From NCBI RefSeq assembly GCF_021021435.1, contig NZ_JAINWI010000010.1, positions 248,001 through 312,000 on the forward strand: DNA of 64,000 nucleotides, read 5' to 3'. The translations under genes and the position numbers were made by a program. Source of the DNA: Seohaeicola saemankumensis (GTDB taxonomy: Bacteria; Pseudomonadota; Alphaproteobacteria; Rhodobacterales; Rhodobacteraceae). The notes under the pieces were generated by a model. That model was given only the letters and a program-made list of their open reading frames with translations, had not been told where the DNA came from and searched no databases. The first letter of the stretch is position 1. The number at the start of each line of letters is the position of its first letter. Shown here one piece after another: positions 9,483-18,680 of the stretch.

Positions 9483-10145
9483 ATGACCCATCACGCCCTT
9501 ACTCTAGCAGGAGAAACCCTGCACGCCTTGCCATCGGGCGCGCTATTCTGGCCGGCGCAGGCACTGCTTTGCGTGTCGGATCTTCATTTCGGCAAATCCG
9601 AACGCCGTGTACGGCATGGCGGCATGGTGCTGCCCCCCTACGAGGCGCAAGAGACCCTGACGCGGCTGCAAGCCGATCTGGACAAGACAAGCGCCGCAAC
9701 CGTGATCTGTCTGGGTGACAGCTTTGACGATATGGCCGCCTCGGACGGTCTTCCCGAAGAGGCGCGCTTGTGGATCGCCCGGCTTCAGGCAGGGCGGCGC
9801 TGGATCTGGGTCGAGGGCAACCACGACCCCGGCCCCGTTGATCTGGGCGGCACGCATCTGGCCGAGGTCAGCCTGCCGCCCCTGTCATTCCGGCATATCG
9901 CTATGCCCGGCGAAACCGGCGAAATTTCAGGGCATTACCATCCCAAAGCCGTGCTTCACAGCCGCGCAGGCCGCCTGAGCCGTCCCGCCTTCCTGATCGA
10001 CGACCGCAGGGTCATCCTACCCGCCTATGGCACCTATACCGGAGGATTGCGAAGCAGCGATGTGGCGCTGGCCGGCTTACTGGGCGCCAATGCTATCGCT
10101 GTTTTGATCGGCAAGCGGACCTTGGCGGTTCCGATGCCCCGTTGA
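9483..10145 (+). CDS. pdeM: Ligase-associated metallophosphoesterase PdeM
   Basis: A 220-residue calcineurin-like phosphoesterase. The metal-ligand motifs are in order: SDLHFGKSE (32-40), LGDSFDD (77-83), GNHDPG (112-117) and GHYH (150-153). Homologues are DNA-damage-response endonucleases encoded with the helicase upstream, an ATP-dependent DNA ligase and an exonuclease. The 42-bp gap suggests co-transcription with the helicase. Its 3' end overlaps the convergent LytTR gene by 69 bp. The last 20 residues therefore share DNA with that gene, so an error in either stop position is possible but not evident. Confidence 0.87.
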   Translation: MTHHALTLAGETLHALPSGALFWPAQALLCVSDLHFGKSERRVRHGGMVLPPYEAQETLTRLQADLDKTSAATVICLGDSFDDMAASDGLPEEARLWIARLQAGRRWIWVEGNHDPGPVDLGGTHLAEVSLPPLSFRHIAMPGETGEISGHYHPKAVLHSRAGRLSRPAFLIDDRRVILPAYGTYTGGLRSSDVALAGLLGANAIAVLIGKRTLAVPMPR

Positions 10146-10970
10146 TGTCGATGCGTTCAGAATTCTCGCGGTGACATCCGGAAAATATTTGCGACTGACA
10201 GGGACATAGGTGTTGCAGGACATGTGCAAGAACAGCCTGCCTTTCTCGCGTTTGTGCCCTATCACACCGGCAAGGGCGACCCAGTGCGAGCGGTGCGTGG
10301 TCAACCCTTTTACACCGTCCATCTCATCGACTGCATCCGCGAACCTGAGCCGCAGAATGTACTGATCCTGCATCGTGACGACGGTGACGAAATGATCCAT
10401 CGCTTCGATGCGGATAATCGGACCAGGATCATCCGCATTGATCCGGCGCAAAAGGCGGGGGACGACGTCCTTGTCCTCTTGAGTAATGAAAGGAAGCGTT
10501 CCTGCCTCGGAATGGCGGAAATCATTTGAACGGCGAGTCCGCCCGACCAGCCCGTGCGCATGGAAGATGATCATGCTGATCAGGGCGACATATATGGCGA
10601 ACCAGTGATATCCCATCAGGCTATCGCCACGCGGCGGGACGTGCAGATGGGTCCAGCCATAGACAAACGGAGTGAAAACCAGTGTCATGGTTGCCGAATA
10701 CATCAGGGACATCTGCCATTGCGGTTTCCCCGCGGCGACAGAGCGAAACAGCATCCGCACAAGCCGTGCCGTAACGAGCGCGGTAATGACGATACCGGCC
10801 CAATAGACAAACCGCTCGCCCAGTGAAATTCGTGTCAAAGTATCGAAAGGCCCTGCGGCCACGGATGCGAGGAACACCATAGCTGCAATAGTGAGCCGCC
10901 CCTGCGCCTTCAAGGGGCGTAGAAACCGTAAAAATGCTGAAACAAGCACATTAATCATAAAACTGCTCAA
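10077..10970 (-). CDS. Membrane-anchored LytTR-domain regulator (first of a pair)
   Basis: The 297-residue protein has four predicted membrane segments in its N-terminal half (starting near residues 28, 55, 88 and 122). It then has a LytTR DNA-binding domain at about 185-275, with the recognisable IIRIEAMDHFVTVVT, HRSHWVAL and VPVSRKYFPDV strands. There is no response-regulator receiver domain. Such proteins are thought to sense a membrane signal directly. A similar gene follows on the same strand at 11167 (the upstream gene in transcription), with 196 bp between. Its 3' end overlaps pdeM. ATG at 10970 was used; a second ATG lies four codons on. Confidence 0.8.
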   Translation of the reverse strand: MSSFMINVLVSAFLRFLRPLKAQGRLTIAAMVFLASVAAGPFDTLTRISLGERFVYWAGIVITALVTARLVRMLFRSVAAGKPQWQMSLMYSATMTLVFTPFVYGWTHLHVPPRGDSLMGYHWFAIYVALISMIIFHAHGLVGRTRRSNDFRHSEAGTLPFITQEDKDVVPRLLRRINADDPGPIIRIEAMDHFVTVVTMQDQYILRLRFADAVDEMDGVKGLTTHRSHWVALAGVIGHKREKGRLFLHMSCNTYVPVSRKYFPDVTARILNASTSTGHRNRQGPLADQNSDSIGAQ

Positions 10971-11166
10971 TTACATTCAAAAATGGACGATACTTGTGGC
11001 AGGTATGGGTCTCCAGCACAGATTGTCGAGCGTTATCCGTCCGGACAAGTGCGGGGACCCTGCCCAAGTGCCGTGACGCTACGACCAAAACCTGAAAGCC
11101 TGTCAAATGGACGTTGATCGCCATCCTGCAAGGGACGATGGTGCCGTTCGAAGGACTTGTCTGAAT

Positions 11167-11934
11167 TTACGCAGCACTTCTGCCGAGAATCAAGCCAGCC
11201 GCCACCGCCTTATCACGAGACCCGCGGCTGACTGGCACCACGGCACCGTCCGACATCACCAGAAAATCGCGCCTCTTCCGTCTGATATGCTGCTGGACCT
11301 CGGACTGCATCACCCAATGGGAACGATGCACCCGCAGGCCTTCGGCGCCGGCCAGAAGCGCCTCGGCATCTGACAGGCGCATCAGGATCAGGCTTTCACC
11401 CGCAGATGTGACAATCGACAAATAGTGATCCTGTGCCTCGATCCGGATCAGGCGGCCACGTTTCTCAAGCGGCAGCCTTTCCATCAGGGTCGCGAAAGGA
11501 TCCTGTTGCGGCACTGGTTGGCTTTTGCTTTCGGGCTTCAACAGGGCTGCGGCAAATTCCGTCAACATGCTGATCGCGAACACAACCCCGACCAGCCAAA
11601 AGTAATCCGGCCAACCTGACCAGGAATCGAACACTGCGGTGTTCAGAGCCTGCAGAAATGCCGCAAATCCAAATGCGAAGGGTGCCCAGGACATGATGCG
11701 CGCTGCGCCGCTATATTTGTTGACACACCGCAGGTGGGCGATACTGACCACTATCGAAACAGCAACCACAAAACCCCAATAGAAGGTCCTTGGCAGAGGA
11801 GCCAGACAATCGTAAGTCCGAAACGGTCCCGTGATGGCTGCCGCCGCGGTCATCAGCACCCATAGCCCAAGTGGAAACCAAATGTCTCGCCGTTCACGAA
11901 GCGCGGATATCAAAACACGCAGCTTGTCGGTCAT
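11167..11934 (-). CDS. Membrane-anchored LytTR-domain regulator (second of a pair)
   Basis: A 255-residue paralogue of the neighbouring gene. Four hydrophobic segments lie at about 20-38, 52-70, 82-100 and 108-128. They are followed by a LytTR domain (about 158-248) with RLIRIEAQDHYLSIVTSAG, VHRSHWVM and VPVSRGSRD. The conserved HRSHW and VPVSR blocks are shared with the partner. An AT-rich region at 11951-11990 probably holds its promoter. LytTR domains bind direct repeats in promoters; the targets are unknown. The frameshifted membrane-protein remnant just upstream (12165-12440) might once have been a target. Confidence 0.8.
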   Translation of the reverse strand: MTDKLRVLISALRERRDIWFPLGLWVLMTAAAAITGPFRTYDCLAPLPRTFYWGFVVAVSIVVSIAHLRCVNKYSGAARIMSWAPFAFGFAAFLQALNTAVFDSWSGWPDYFWLVGVVFAISMLTEFAAALLKPESKSQPVPQQDPFATLMERLPLEKRGRLIRIEAQDHYLSIVTSAGESLILMRLSDAEALLAGAEGLRVHRSHWVMQSEVQQHIRRKRRDFLVMSDGAVVPVSRGSRDKAVAAGLILGRSAA

Positions 11935-12164
11935 TCACGAATACTCCGGACATATCACGAAGTTATTATTTTAAATACATATGGTATAATGCACGGCTCC
12001 CAATCTGTTGAAAGTCAAAGCGGACCACGCGATCGCCGATTGTAAAGATGACGCACATATTCTCGCCACCTCTCGCACAGGAGGGGTGGGTCCCGTCCCA
12101 TGCCATGCGGACACCGGCGCTTGGTCCGCTGACCTGCATCATCTCTGCGCCACCCCCAGTGTCG

Positions 12165-12440
12165 CCTCTTCACCGTATACGTGGCTGGATATGGGTTTGG
12201 GGCTTGCGGCGATGGCCGCATCAAGCTTTCCCATTCACGACATCCGCAAGATCGAACCGTTCAGCCCGATCCGTGGGCCATCCGTGCTGACACTGGTCAC
12301 GCTGGTCTGCGGCGTGCGGGCACCGGATCAAAGATCACCGGCAGACCGTGAAAGGTCTGACACGCGGTGCCTTGATCGGCGCAGGCCTTTTCATCCCGTT
12401 GCCCGGTCGGGTTCTGTATCAGGTCGTCTTTGGCGGCTGC
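12165..12440 (+). pseudogene. Frameshifted remnant of a DUF2306-like membrane protein
   Basis: Three consecutive pieces in alternating frames read like one DUF2306 protein. The first, from 12165, is LHRIRGWIWVWGL. The second, from about 12203, is LAAMAASSFPIHDI followed by FSPIRGPSVLTLVTL. The third, from 12321, is HRIKDHRQTVKGLTRG and ALIGAGLFIPLPGRVLYQVV. Intact DUF2306 proteins have the same order: HRxxGRxWV, a helix with an SF-I ending, the HxxxHRxxMxGL block, then a last helix ending in LLPGR. At least two frameshifts separate the pieces. The N-terminal part and a nearby stop are missing. The family match is from memory, not a search. Confidence 0.55.
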
Positions 12441-12443
12441 CCC

Positions 12444-13337
12444 TCAGACGCCCAACCCTTCAGGCTCCGTCAGGCCATTGGCGCGGCAGCAGGCTGTAAC
12501 CGTATTTGCCAACAAACAAGCGATGGTCATCGGACCCACACCGCCCGGCACGGGCGTGATCGCACCGGCCACGGCACTGGCGCTGTCGAAATCCACATCG
12601 CCTACAAGCCGCGATTTGCCCTCGCCCGCGTCGATGCGGTTGATACCCACGTCGATCACCGTGGCCCCCGGCTTGATCCAGTCCCCTTGAACCATGCAGG
12701 GTCGCCCGACAGCGGCCACAACAATATCCGCACGCCCGACTACCGCTGCCAGATCGCGGGTGCGCGAATGCGCCACCGTCACCGTGCAGCTTTCGCCAAG
12801 CAACAATTGGGCCATCGGTTTGCCGACAATATTGCTGCGGCCGATCACCACCGCGTCCATCCCCGAAAGGCTTCCGTGATGGGCGCGCAACATCAGCAAG
12901 CAGCCCAGCGGCGTGCAAGGCACCATCGCCTTCTGCCCCGTCGCCAGCAGGCCCACGTTAGAGATATGGAAACCATCTACATCCTTGGCCGGATCAATCG
13001 CATTGATCACCAGATCGGAATCCAGATGGTCCGGTAGCGGAAGTTGCACAAGGATTCCATGCACCTGTGGATCGTTATTGAGAGCCTGAATCAAGCCCAG
13101 CAAGCTGGCTTCATCGGTATCCGCCGCCAGACGGTGCTCGAAGGACCGCATTCCCACCTCGACCGTCATCTTGCCTTTGGAGCGGACATAGACCTGACTG
13201 GCAGGGTCTTCCCCCACCAGGACAACTGCCAGCCCCGGTACGATCCCGTGGTGGTCTGTCAGTGCCGCGACGTGGTTTGCCACCCTGCCACGCAACTGCG
13301 CCGCGAATGCCTTACCGTCAATGATGCTGGCTGTCAT
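12444..13337 (-). CDS. folD: Bifunctional methylenetetrahydrofolate dehydrogenase/cyclohydrolase FolD
   Basis: FolD oxidises 5,10-methylene-THF to methenyl-THF with NADP+ and hydrolyses it to 10-formyl-THF. The 297-residue protein has the substrate-site segment with [14 protein letters not shown] (about 51-64), the VQLPLPDH loop (about 97-104) and the dinucleotide-binding [16 protein letters not shown] (about 164-179). [16 protein letters not shown] lies near the C-terminus. The frame allows a GTG three codons earlier, but ATG at 13337 has AGGAGT at a good distance and is preferred. fhs lies 63 bp upstream on the same strand, with a repeat element in between. Together they interconvert formate and one-carbon folates. 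Confidence 0.95.
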   Translation of the reverse strand: MTASIIDGKAFAAQLRGRVANHVAALTDHHGIVPGLAVVLVGEDPASQVYVRSKGKMTVEVGMRSFEHRLAADTDEASLLGLIQALNNDPQVHGILVQLPLPDHLDSDLVINAIDPAKDVDGFHISNVGLLATGQKAMVPCTPLGCLLMLRAHHGSLSGMDAVVIGRSNIVGKPMAQLLLGESCTVTVAHSRTRDLAAVVGRADIVVAAVGRPCMVQGDWIKPGATVIDVGINRIDAGEGKSRLVGDVDFDSASAVAGAITPVPGGVGPMTIACLLANTVTACCRANGLTEPEGLGV

Positions 13338-13353
13338 AGGCCGCACTCCTTGC

Positions 13354-13385
13354 TTCTTCTTGCTTCAAATATCCCCGCCGGAGGC
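13354..13385 (-). repeat. Short intergenic repeat, GC-headed variant, copy 2
   Basis: The same 19-nt core AAATATCCCCGCCGGAGGC as at 119-137, with the TTCTTCTTGC flank. On the minus strand it starts 15 nt after the fhs stop codon and ends just before the folD ribosome binding site, so it may affect the balance of the two mRNAs. Confidence 0.8.
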
Positions 13386-13400
13386 TTCCCCAGCAGCATT

Positions 13401-15077
13401 TCAGAACAGGCCTTCGATCTGGCCCGCATCGTTCAACCGGATCGCCTCGGCGCTTGGCACGCGTGGCAGGCCGGGCATGGTCATGATCTCGCCACAGATT
13501 GCCACCACGAAACCAGCCCCCGCGCTCAGACGCACCTCGCGCACCGGCACGGTATGCCCCTCGGGGGCGCCGCGCCGTGTCGGATCAGTCGTAAAGGAAT
13601 ACTGCGTCTTGGCCATACAGACCGGCAGATGGCCATAGCCTGCCGCTTCCCATTCGGCCAGTTGGGCGCGGATCTTGTCATCGGCCAACACCCCGTCGGC
13701 ATGGTAGATCCGTTTCGCGATCGTCTCGATCTTGTCGACCAGCGGCATCTCATCGGGATAGAGCGTGGCGAACTGCGCCTGCCCGCTATCCGCAAGCGCC
13801 ACAACCTTGTGGGCCAGTTCTTCGATCCCCGCGCTGCCCAGGGCCCAGTGTTTGCACAACACCGCCTCGGCCCCCTGTTCGGCGACATAGTCGCGCACGG
13901 CCTGAATTTCCGCCTCTGTATCACCCGCAAAATGGTTCACCGCAACCACGACCGGCACACCGAAGGACTTGATATTGCCGATATGGCGTCCAAGGTTCGG
14001 ACAACCTGCCTGCACCGCCGCGACGTTCTCGGTGCCCAGATTGGATTTGGCGACACCGCCATTCATCTTCATCGCGCGCACTGTGGCAACGACGACAACC
14101 GCAGCGGGGGAAAGCCCTGCCTTGCGGCATTTGATGTTCATGAATTTCTCGGCCCCCAAATCGGCGCCGAACCCCGCCTCAGTCACCACGTAATCGGCCA
14201 GTTTCAATGCCGTTGTCGTGGCGATGACCGAATTGCAGCCATGCGCGATATTGGCGAAGGGGCCGCCATGAACGAAAGCGGGATTGTTTTCCAGCGTCTG
14301 CACCAGATTGGGCTGCATTGCATCCTTAAGCAGCACTGTCATGGCGCCATCGGCCTTGATGTCGCGGGCAAAAATCGGCTTGCGCTCGCGCGTGTAGGCC
14401 ACGACGATATCGCCCAGACGCCGCTCCAGATCGGTCAGATCGGTGGCCAGGCACAGGATCGCCATGACTTCGGATGCGACCGTGATGTCAAATCCGGTCT
14501 GGCGCGGAAAGCCGTTCGAGACACCGCCAAGACTGACCACGGTGTCGCGCAGGGCGCGGTCGTTCATGTCCATCACCCGCCGCCATACGATCCGGCGGGC
14601 ATCGATTTCCAGCGCATTGCCCCAATAGATATGGTTATCGATCATTGCCGACAGCAGGTTGTGGGCCGATGTGATCGCGTGGAAATCGCCGGTGAAATGC
14701 AGGTTCATCTCTTCCATCGGCACCACTTGGGCATATCCGCCGCCCGCAGCGCCGCCTTTCATACCGAAACAGGGGCCAAGGCTTGCCTCGCGGATACAGA
14801 TGGCCGCTTTCCTGCCGATCCTGTTCAGCCCATCGCCCAGGCCCACGGTGGTGGTGGTCTTGCCTTCGCCTGCAGGGGTCGGGTTGATCGCGGTCACAAG
14901 AATAAGTTTGCCATCGGGTCGGTCCTTTAGCGAGGCGATGAAGTCCTGATCGACCTTGGCCTTGTCATGGCTATAGGGCAGCAGATGCGCGGCAGGGATA
15001 TCCAGTTTGGCGCCGATATCCTGAATCGGTTGCTTGCAGGCTTCGCGGGCTATCTCGATATCGGACTTGAAGGTCAT
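13401..15077 (-). CDS. fhs: Formate-tetrahydrofolate ligase
   Basis: Fhs activates formate with ATP to give 10-formyl-THF. The 558 residues equal the family norm of about 557. Visible motifs are the P-loop [18 protein letters not shown] (about 66-83), the [24 protein letters not shown] stretch (given in part: [19 protein letters not shown]) and LIPDVVAT-equivalent DVLFAN-like substrate regions downstream. The frame extends 13 codons upstream, but the ATG at 15077 has AAGGGA six bases before it and gives the family N-terminus. It is followed by folD on the same strand. In Rhodobacterales this pair feeds formate into biosynthesis. Confidence 0.95.
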   Translation of the reverse strand: MTFKSDIEIAREACKQPIQDIGAKLDIPAAHLLPYSHDKAKVDQDFIASLKDRPDGKLILVTAINPTPAGEGKTTTTVGLGDGLNRIGRKAAICIREASLGPCFGMKGGAAGGGYAQVVPMEEMNLHFTGDFHAITSAHNLLSAMIDNHIYWGNALEIDARRIVWRRVMDMNDRALRDTVVSLGGVSNGFPRQTGFDITVASEVMAILCLATDLTDLERRLGDIVVAYTRERKPIFARDIKADGAMTVLLKDAMQPNLVQTLENNPAFVHGGPFANIAHGCNSVIATTTALKLADYVVTEAGFGADLGAEKFMNIKCRKAGLSPAAVVVVATVRAMKMNGGVAKSNLGTENVAAVQAGCPNLGRHIGNIKSFGVPVVVAVNHFAGDTEAEIQAVRDYVAEQGAEAVLCKHWALGSAGIEELAHKVVALADSGQAQFATLYPDEMPLVDKIETIAKRIYHADGVLADDKIRAQLAEWEAAGYGHLPVCMAKTQYSFTTDPTRRGAPEGHTVPVREVRLSAGAGFVVAICGEIMTMPGLPRVPSAEAIRLNDAGQIEGLF

Positions 15078-15235
15078 GTCGTGTCCCTTGTTCCAGGCCT
15101 TTGTCAGGCCATTCATTGGCTATACAGAGCGGTTGCGCGGGTAAAGATCGCGTTTCCGACATTCGGACCACAACTTGCGGCCAGCAAGGAGAAAGGGCGC
15201 ATTTTGATGCATAACCCAAACCCGTCCTACTTCGT

Positions 15236-15832
15236 CTATTTGCGTGCCTCGGCAAGATGTTTCCAGACGCGCTGGTCAGGAATATGCAGCGTCAACAAGT
15301 CGCCCACGGCCAGCTTACCCTCGCATTCCACCCAAGCAGTGACGCCGCGCCGTCCGTTGGCAGCGGTCTTGAACGCGCCGCCGATGCCGGGATGATCACT
15401 GTCGATCACGGGGGCAGGAAGGTGGCAAGGGCGGTTCTGCATGTCGATCACCAGTGTCGCGCCCGATGGGCCTTGCAAACGCGATGCGGGGGGCAGATGG
15501 CTGAAATCGGGAAGGCCCTCGACAACCATCGACGCGCCAATCCATGCCGGATCGAAACGCGCCAGCCCAATACGGTCTGCGATCTGGGCCAGTTCCTCGG
15601 CCGCGACGATGCTGAACTGGCGTACATTGCGGATTTCGGTGTTGCGCTTGTATTGCGACAGCACGCGACTGCAGGAATGGCGAGTCAGTCCGGCATGGTC
15701 CTCGCCCGCCACACCCGCGAATGTCGCCATCACATGATCCCGGGCTTCGGCGCGCAGACTGGCATTGCGGTCAGGGACAAGGCCCAACCACGTGATATGG
15801 CCGGTGAAATCGGTAGGTTTCAAGGCGGGCAT
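15236..15832 (-). CDS. MOSC-domain protein
   Basis: A 198-residue protein of the MOSC (molybdenum-cofactor sulfurase C-terminal) fold, thought to bind or transfer sulfur from a cysteine. The motifs are HSCSRVLSQYKRNTEIRNVRQ (basic, about 70-90, shown in part), the MVVEGLPDFSHLPPASRL segment and the family signature NRPCHLPAP (Cys at about 133), followed by GRRGVTAWVECEGKLAVGD. The MOSC Cys in NxPC is present. I chose ATG at 15832, 9 nt after AAAGGA, over the longer frame. It is monocistronic. The partner enzyme is unknown. Confidence 0.78.
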   Translation of the reverse strand: MPALKPTDFTGHITWLGLVPDRNASLRAEARDHVMATFAGVAGEDHAGLTRHSCSRVLSQYKRNTEIRNVRQFSIVAAEELAQIADRIGLARFDPAWIGASMVVEGLPDFSHLPPASRLQGPSGATLVIDMQNRPCHLPAPVIDSDHPGIGGAFKTAANGRRGVTAWVECEGKLAVGDLLTLHIPDQRVWKHLAEARK

Positions 15833-15910
15833 GGTCGGTGCTGGTCCTTTTTTCCGGCCTAATATCGCGGTCAGGGAAGTAGATATCGCAAGCAACTGCC
15901 AGCAGAACGG

Positions 15911-16690
15911 TCAGACCGTCAACGTAAAGAACATGCGCCTAAAGGGAAACAACACAGAGCCATCCGCAGAGGCTGGATAGATCTTGTCCATCACCGCCTC
16001 ATAAGCCGCAATCAGCTGCGCCTGCTGGCCCGCCTCCAGCGCCGCCAGCACAGGCCGCGCATAGGTGGTTTCAGTAAACCGGCGTACGGGGTGACCATCC
16101 TCGCAAGGATCAAGCTGCTGGTAATACTCGGTTTCCCATAGACACAACTCTCCCAGCGGGGATAGAAGCCGGTGGTATTCGGCGGGGCGCAGGACATCGG
16201 GGCCATGGGCCGTGTCGACGCATCCGGGAAACATCTCCTCGGCGAGCGAGAGCCAGAGCCGGTGTGACGGGGCGTTGTTCTGATGCGGCACCTGCACCGC
16301 CAATGTGCCGCCCTGGGCCAGATGTCCGGCAAGGCGCGGAATCAGCCTCTCGTGATCCGGTAACCAATGCAAAACGGCATTGCAGAAGATCAGCGCCGGA
16401 GCGGGACCATCCGGGTGCCAGTCGGAAATATCCATCTGGTGAAGTGTTTGGTAGATCCCCAGCGCGCGCGCTTCGGCCAGCATTGCGGGCGAGGCATCGA
16501 CGCCAGTCACGGGCCTGCCAAAACCCGCCAGCACAGCAGCGGCGGATCCGCTGCCGCAGCCAAGATCCACCACAGGACCGTCTGGAAGCGGGGGCAAGGC
16601 GCGCAGCAGATCAAGCGCGGGGCGCAAACGTAAACCCCGAAACCTGTGATAGGTTCCGGGGTTCCAGTCAGTGTCGCGTGGTGCGACCAT
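15911..16690 (-). CDS. tam: Trans-aconitate 2-methyltransferase-like SAM methyltransferase
   Basis: A 259-residue class I SAM methyltransferase. The Tam-like opening DWNPGTYHRFRGLRLRPALDLL (about 8-29) is followed by the SAM-binding VVDLGCGSGSAAAVL (about 40-54), the acidic VTGVDASPAML loop and NAVLHWLPDHERL (about 107-119). Tam esterifies trans-aconitate, an inhibitor of aconitase, and the WNPxxYxxFxxxRxRP pattern is typical of it. The start ATG overlaps the stop of ftsH by one base, so it is translated as the last gene of the ybgC-to-ftsH run. Substrate specificity is inferred. Confidence 0.8.
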   Translation of the reverse strand: MVAPRDTDWNPGTYHRFRGLRLRPALDLLRALPPLPDGPVVDLGCGSGSAAAVLAGFGRPVTGVDASPAMLAEARALGIYQTLHQMDISDWHPDGPAPALIFCNAVLHWLPDHERLIPRLAGHLAQGGTLAVQVPHQNNAPSHRLWLSLAEEMFPGCVDTAHGPDVLRPAEYHRLLSPLGELCLWETEYYQQLDPCEDGHPVRRFTETTYARPVLAALEAGQQAQLIAAYEAVMDKIYPASADGSVLFPFRRMFFTLTV

Positions 16691-18600
16691 TACGTCGGCT
16701 CGGGCTCCAGCCCGCCGGCGGGCTTCGCCTTGGGCTTGGTCTTCGGAATAGCCGTGACCGAGGCGGCGTTGCCTTTGTCGGACTTGTCCTCCTCATCCTC
16801 GTCGCCTTTGGGGGGATCGCCACGCATCACGCGCTTGATTTCCTCGCCGGTCAGAGTCTCGTATTCCAACAAGCCCTGCGCCAGGCGTTCCCATTCATCC
16901 TTGCGCTCGGTCAGAATGCGATGCGCGGTTTCATAGCCTTCCTGAATGAAGCGCTTCACCTCTTCCTCGATCAGTTCTTTGGTATGCGCGGAGACCGAGA
17001 AACCGGTGGTATTGCCGGAATAGCCCTCATGCGCTTCGGCGTAGTCTATATTGCCGATCTTGTCCGACATGCCCCAGCGCATGATCATCGCACGGGCCAG
17101 CGCGCTGGCCTGCTGGATGTCACCGGCCGGACCGTTCGAGACATTCTCCTCGCCGTATTTGAGGATTTCCGCCGCCTTGCCCGCCATGGTCATGGCCAGC
17201 TTTTCCTCGCATTCCGACTTGTGCCAGTTCAGGCGGTCGATTTCAGGCAAGGATACCACCATCCCCAGAGCACCGCCGCGCGGAATGATCGTGGCCTTGT
17301 AGACCGGATCACATTTCGGCAAGGCCAGACCGACCACAGCATGGCCAGCCTCGTGATAGGCGGTTTTTTCCTTCTGATCGGGCGTCAGCACCATCGAGCG
17401 GCGTTCGGCCCCCATCATCACCTTGTCCTTGGCGTTCTCGAAATCCACCATGGTCACGAAACGGCGTCCCACACGGGCGGCCATCAAAGCCGCCTCATTG
17501 ACGAGGTTGGCCAGATCGGCGCCCGAGAAGCCGGGCGTACCGCGTGCGATGATCCGCATATCGGCATCGGGGCCAAGCGGCACCTTTGCAGCATGCACAC
17601 CAAGGATTTTCTCGCGGCCCTTGATGTCGGGATTGGGCACGGTCACCTGACGGTCGAAACGGCCCGGACGCAACAGCGCAGGGTCCAGAACGTCGCGGCG
17701 GTTGGTGGCGGCTAGGATGATCACACCCTCGTTGGCCTCGAAACCGTCCATCTCGACCAGAAGCTGGTTGAGGGTTTGTTCACGCTCGTCATTGCCACCG
17801 CCGTAACCGGCACCACGGGCACGGCCCACGGCGTCGATCTCGTCGATGAAAACGATGCAGGGCGCGTTCTTCTTGGCCTGTTCGAACATGTCGCGCACAC
17901 GGGACGCGCCCACACCCACAAACATTTCCACAAAGTCGGAGCCGGAAATGGTGAAGAAGGGTACACCCGCCTCGCCCGCGATCGCGCGCGCCAGAAGCGT
18001 CTTACCGGTACCCGGAGGGCCAACAAGCAGCGCGCCTTTGGGGATCTTGCCACCAAGGCGGCTGAATTTCTGGGGATTGCGCAAAAACTCGACAATCTCT
18101 TCAAGCTCTTCCTTGGCCTCGTCGATGCCCGCGACGTCATCAAATGTGACGCGCCCATGCTTTTCGGTCAGAAGCTTGGCCTTGGACTTCCCAAAGCCCA
18201 TCGCGCCACCTTTGCCGCCGCCCTGCATCCGGTTCATGAAATAGACCCAGACGCCGATCAACAGCAGGAAGGGCAGGAGCGACAGGATGAAAGTCTGGAA
18301 ACCCGATTGCTGCTGGCTTTCTGCGGTCACCGGCACGTTGTTAGCAATCAGCAATTCGGTGATCTGCGCATCTTCGGGCTTGATCGTCACGTAGTCACGG
18401 CCATCGGCCCCGCGATAGCGGATCTGTTCGCCATCAAGTGTGGCGCGGCTGACCTGCTCGCTTTCCACTGCACGGACGAATTCCGAATAGCTGATGTTCT
18501 GGCTTTGGAGGGTATTTCCGGAACCGCTGAACAGGTTGAATAGGGCCAGTATCAGCAGGAACAGAACGACCCAAAAAGCGATGTTTCTCGCGTTGCCCAA
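16690..18600 (-). CDS. ftsH: ATP-dependent zinc metalloprotease FtsH
   Basis: FtsH is the membrane-anchored AAA+ protease that degrades misfolded membrane proteins and regulatory proteins. The 636-residue chain has two membrane segments (about 10-25 and 104-124), Walker A GPPGTGKT (194-201), Walker B IVFIDEID (about 249-256), the second region of homology and the zinc site HEAGH (416-420). No ATG fits. TTG at 18600, preceded by GGGAG eight bases upstream, gives the family N-terminus [20 protein letters not shown]. It follows tilS by 80 bp and overlaps tam. The C-terminal 40 residues are acidic then Lys/Pro-rich. Confidence 0.96.
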   Translation of the reverse strand: MGNARNIAFWVVLFLLILALFNLFSGSGNTLQSQNISYSEFVRAVESEQVSRATLDGEQIRYRGADGRDYVTIKPEDAQITELLIANNVPVTAESQQQSGFQTFILSLLPFLLLIGVWVYFMNRMQGGGKGGAMGFGKSKAKLLTEKHGRVTFDDVAGIDEAKEELEEIVEFLRNPQKFSRLGGKIPKGALLVGPPGTGKTLLARAIAGEAGVPFFTISGSDFVEMFVGVGASRVRDMFEQAKKNAPCIVFIDEIDAVGRARGAGYGGGNDEREQTLNQLLVEMDGFEANEGVIILAATNRRDVLDPALLRPGRFDRQVTVPNPDIKGREKILGVHAAKVPLGPDADMRIIARGTPGFSGADLANLVNEAALMAARVGRRFVTMVDFENAKDKVMMGAERRSMVLTPDQKEKTAYHEAGHAVVGLALPKCDPVYKATIIPRGGALGMVVSLPEIDRLNWHKSECEEKLAMTMAGKAAEILKYGEENVSNGPAGDIQQASALARAMIMRWGMSDKIGNIDYAEAHEGYSGNTTGFSVSAHTKELIEEEVKRFIQEGYETAHRILTERKDEWERLAQGLLEYETLTGEEIKRVMRGDPPKGDEDEEDKSDKGNAASVTAIPKTKPKAKPAGGLEPEPT

Positions 18601-18680
18601 GGCATATCTCCCACAAATCTTTTGGCGCACCACAAGACGCGGCGCACCATACGCCTAAAATAGGCAACAAATGGTTTACT

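Noticed and set aside
13044-14930. 628-codon open frame on the plus strand
   Set aside because: It lies wholly antisense to fhs and folD, is rich in His, Arg, Gly and Gln with no domain, and arises from high GC at third positions.
16264-17715. 483-codon open frame antisense to ftsH and tam
   Set aside because: Shadow of FtsH, whose motifs are all intact on the minus strand.
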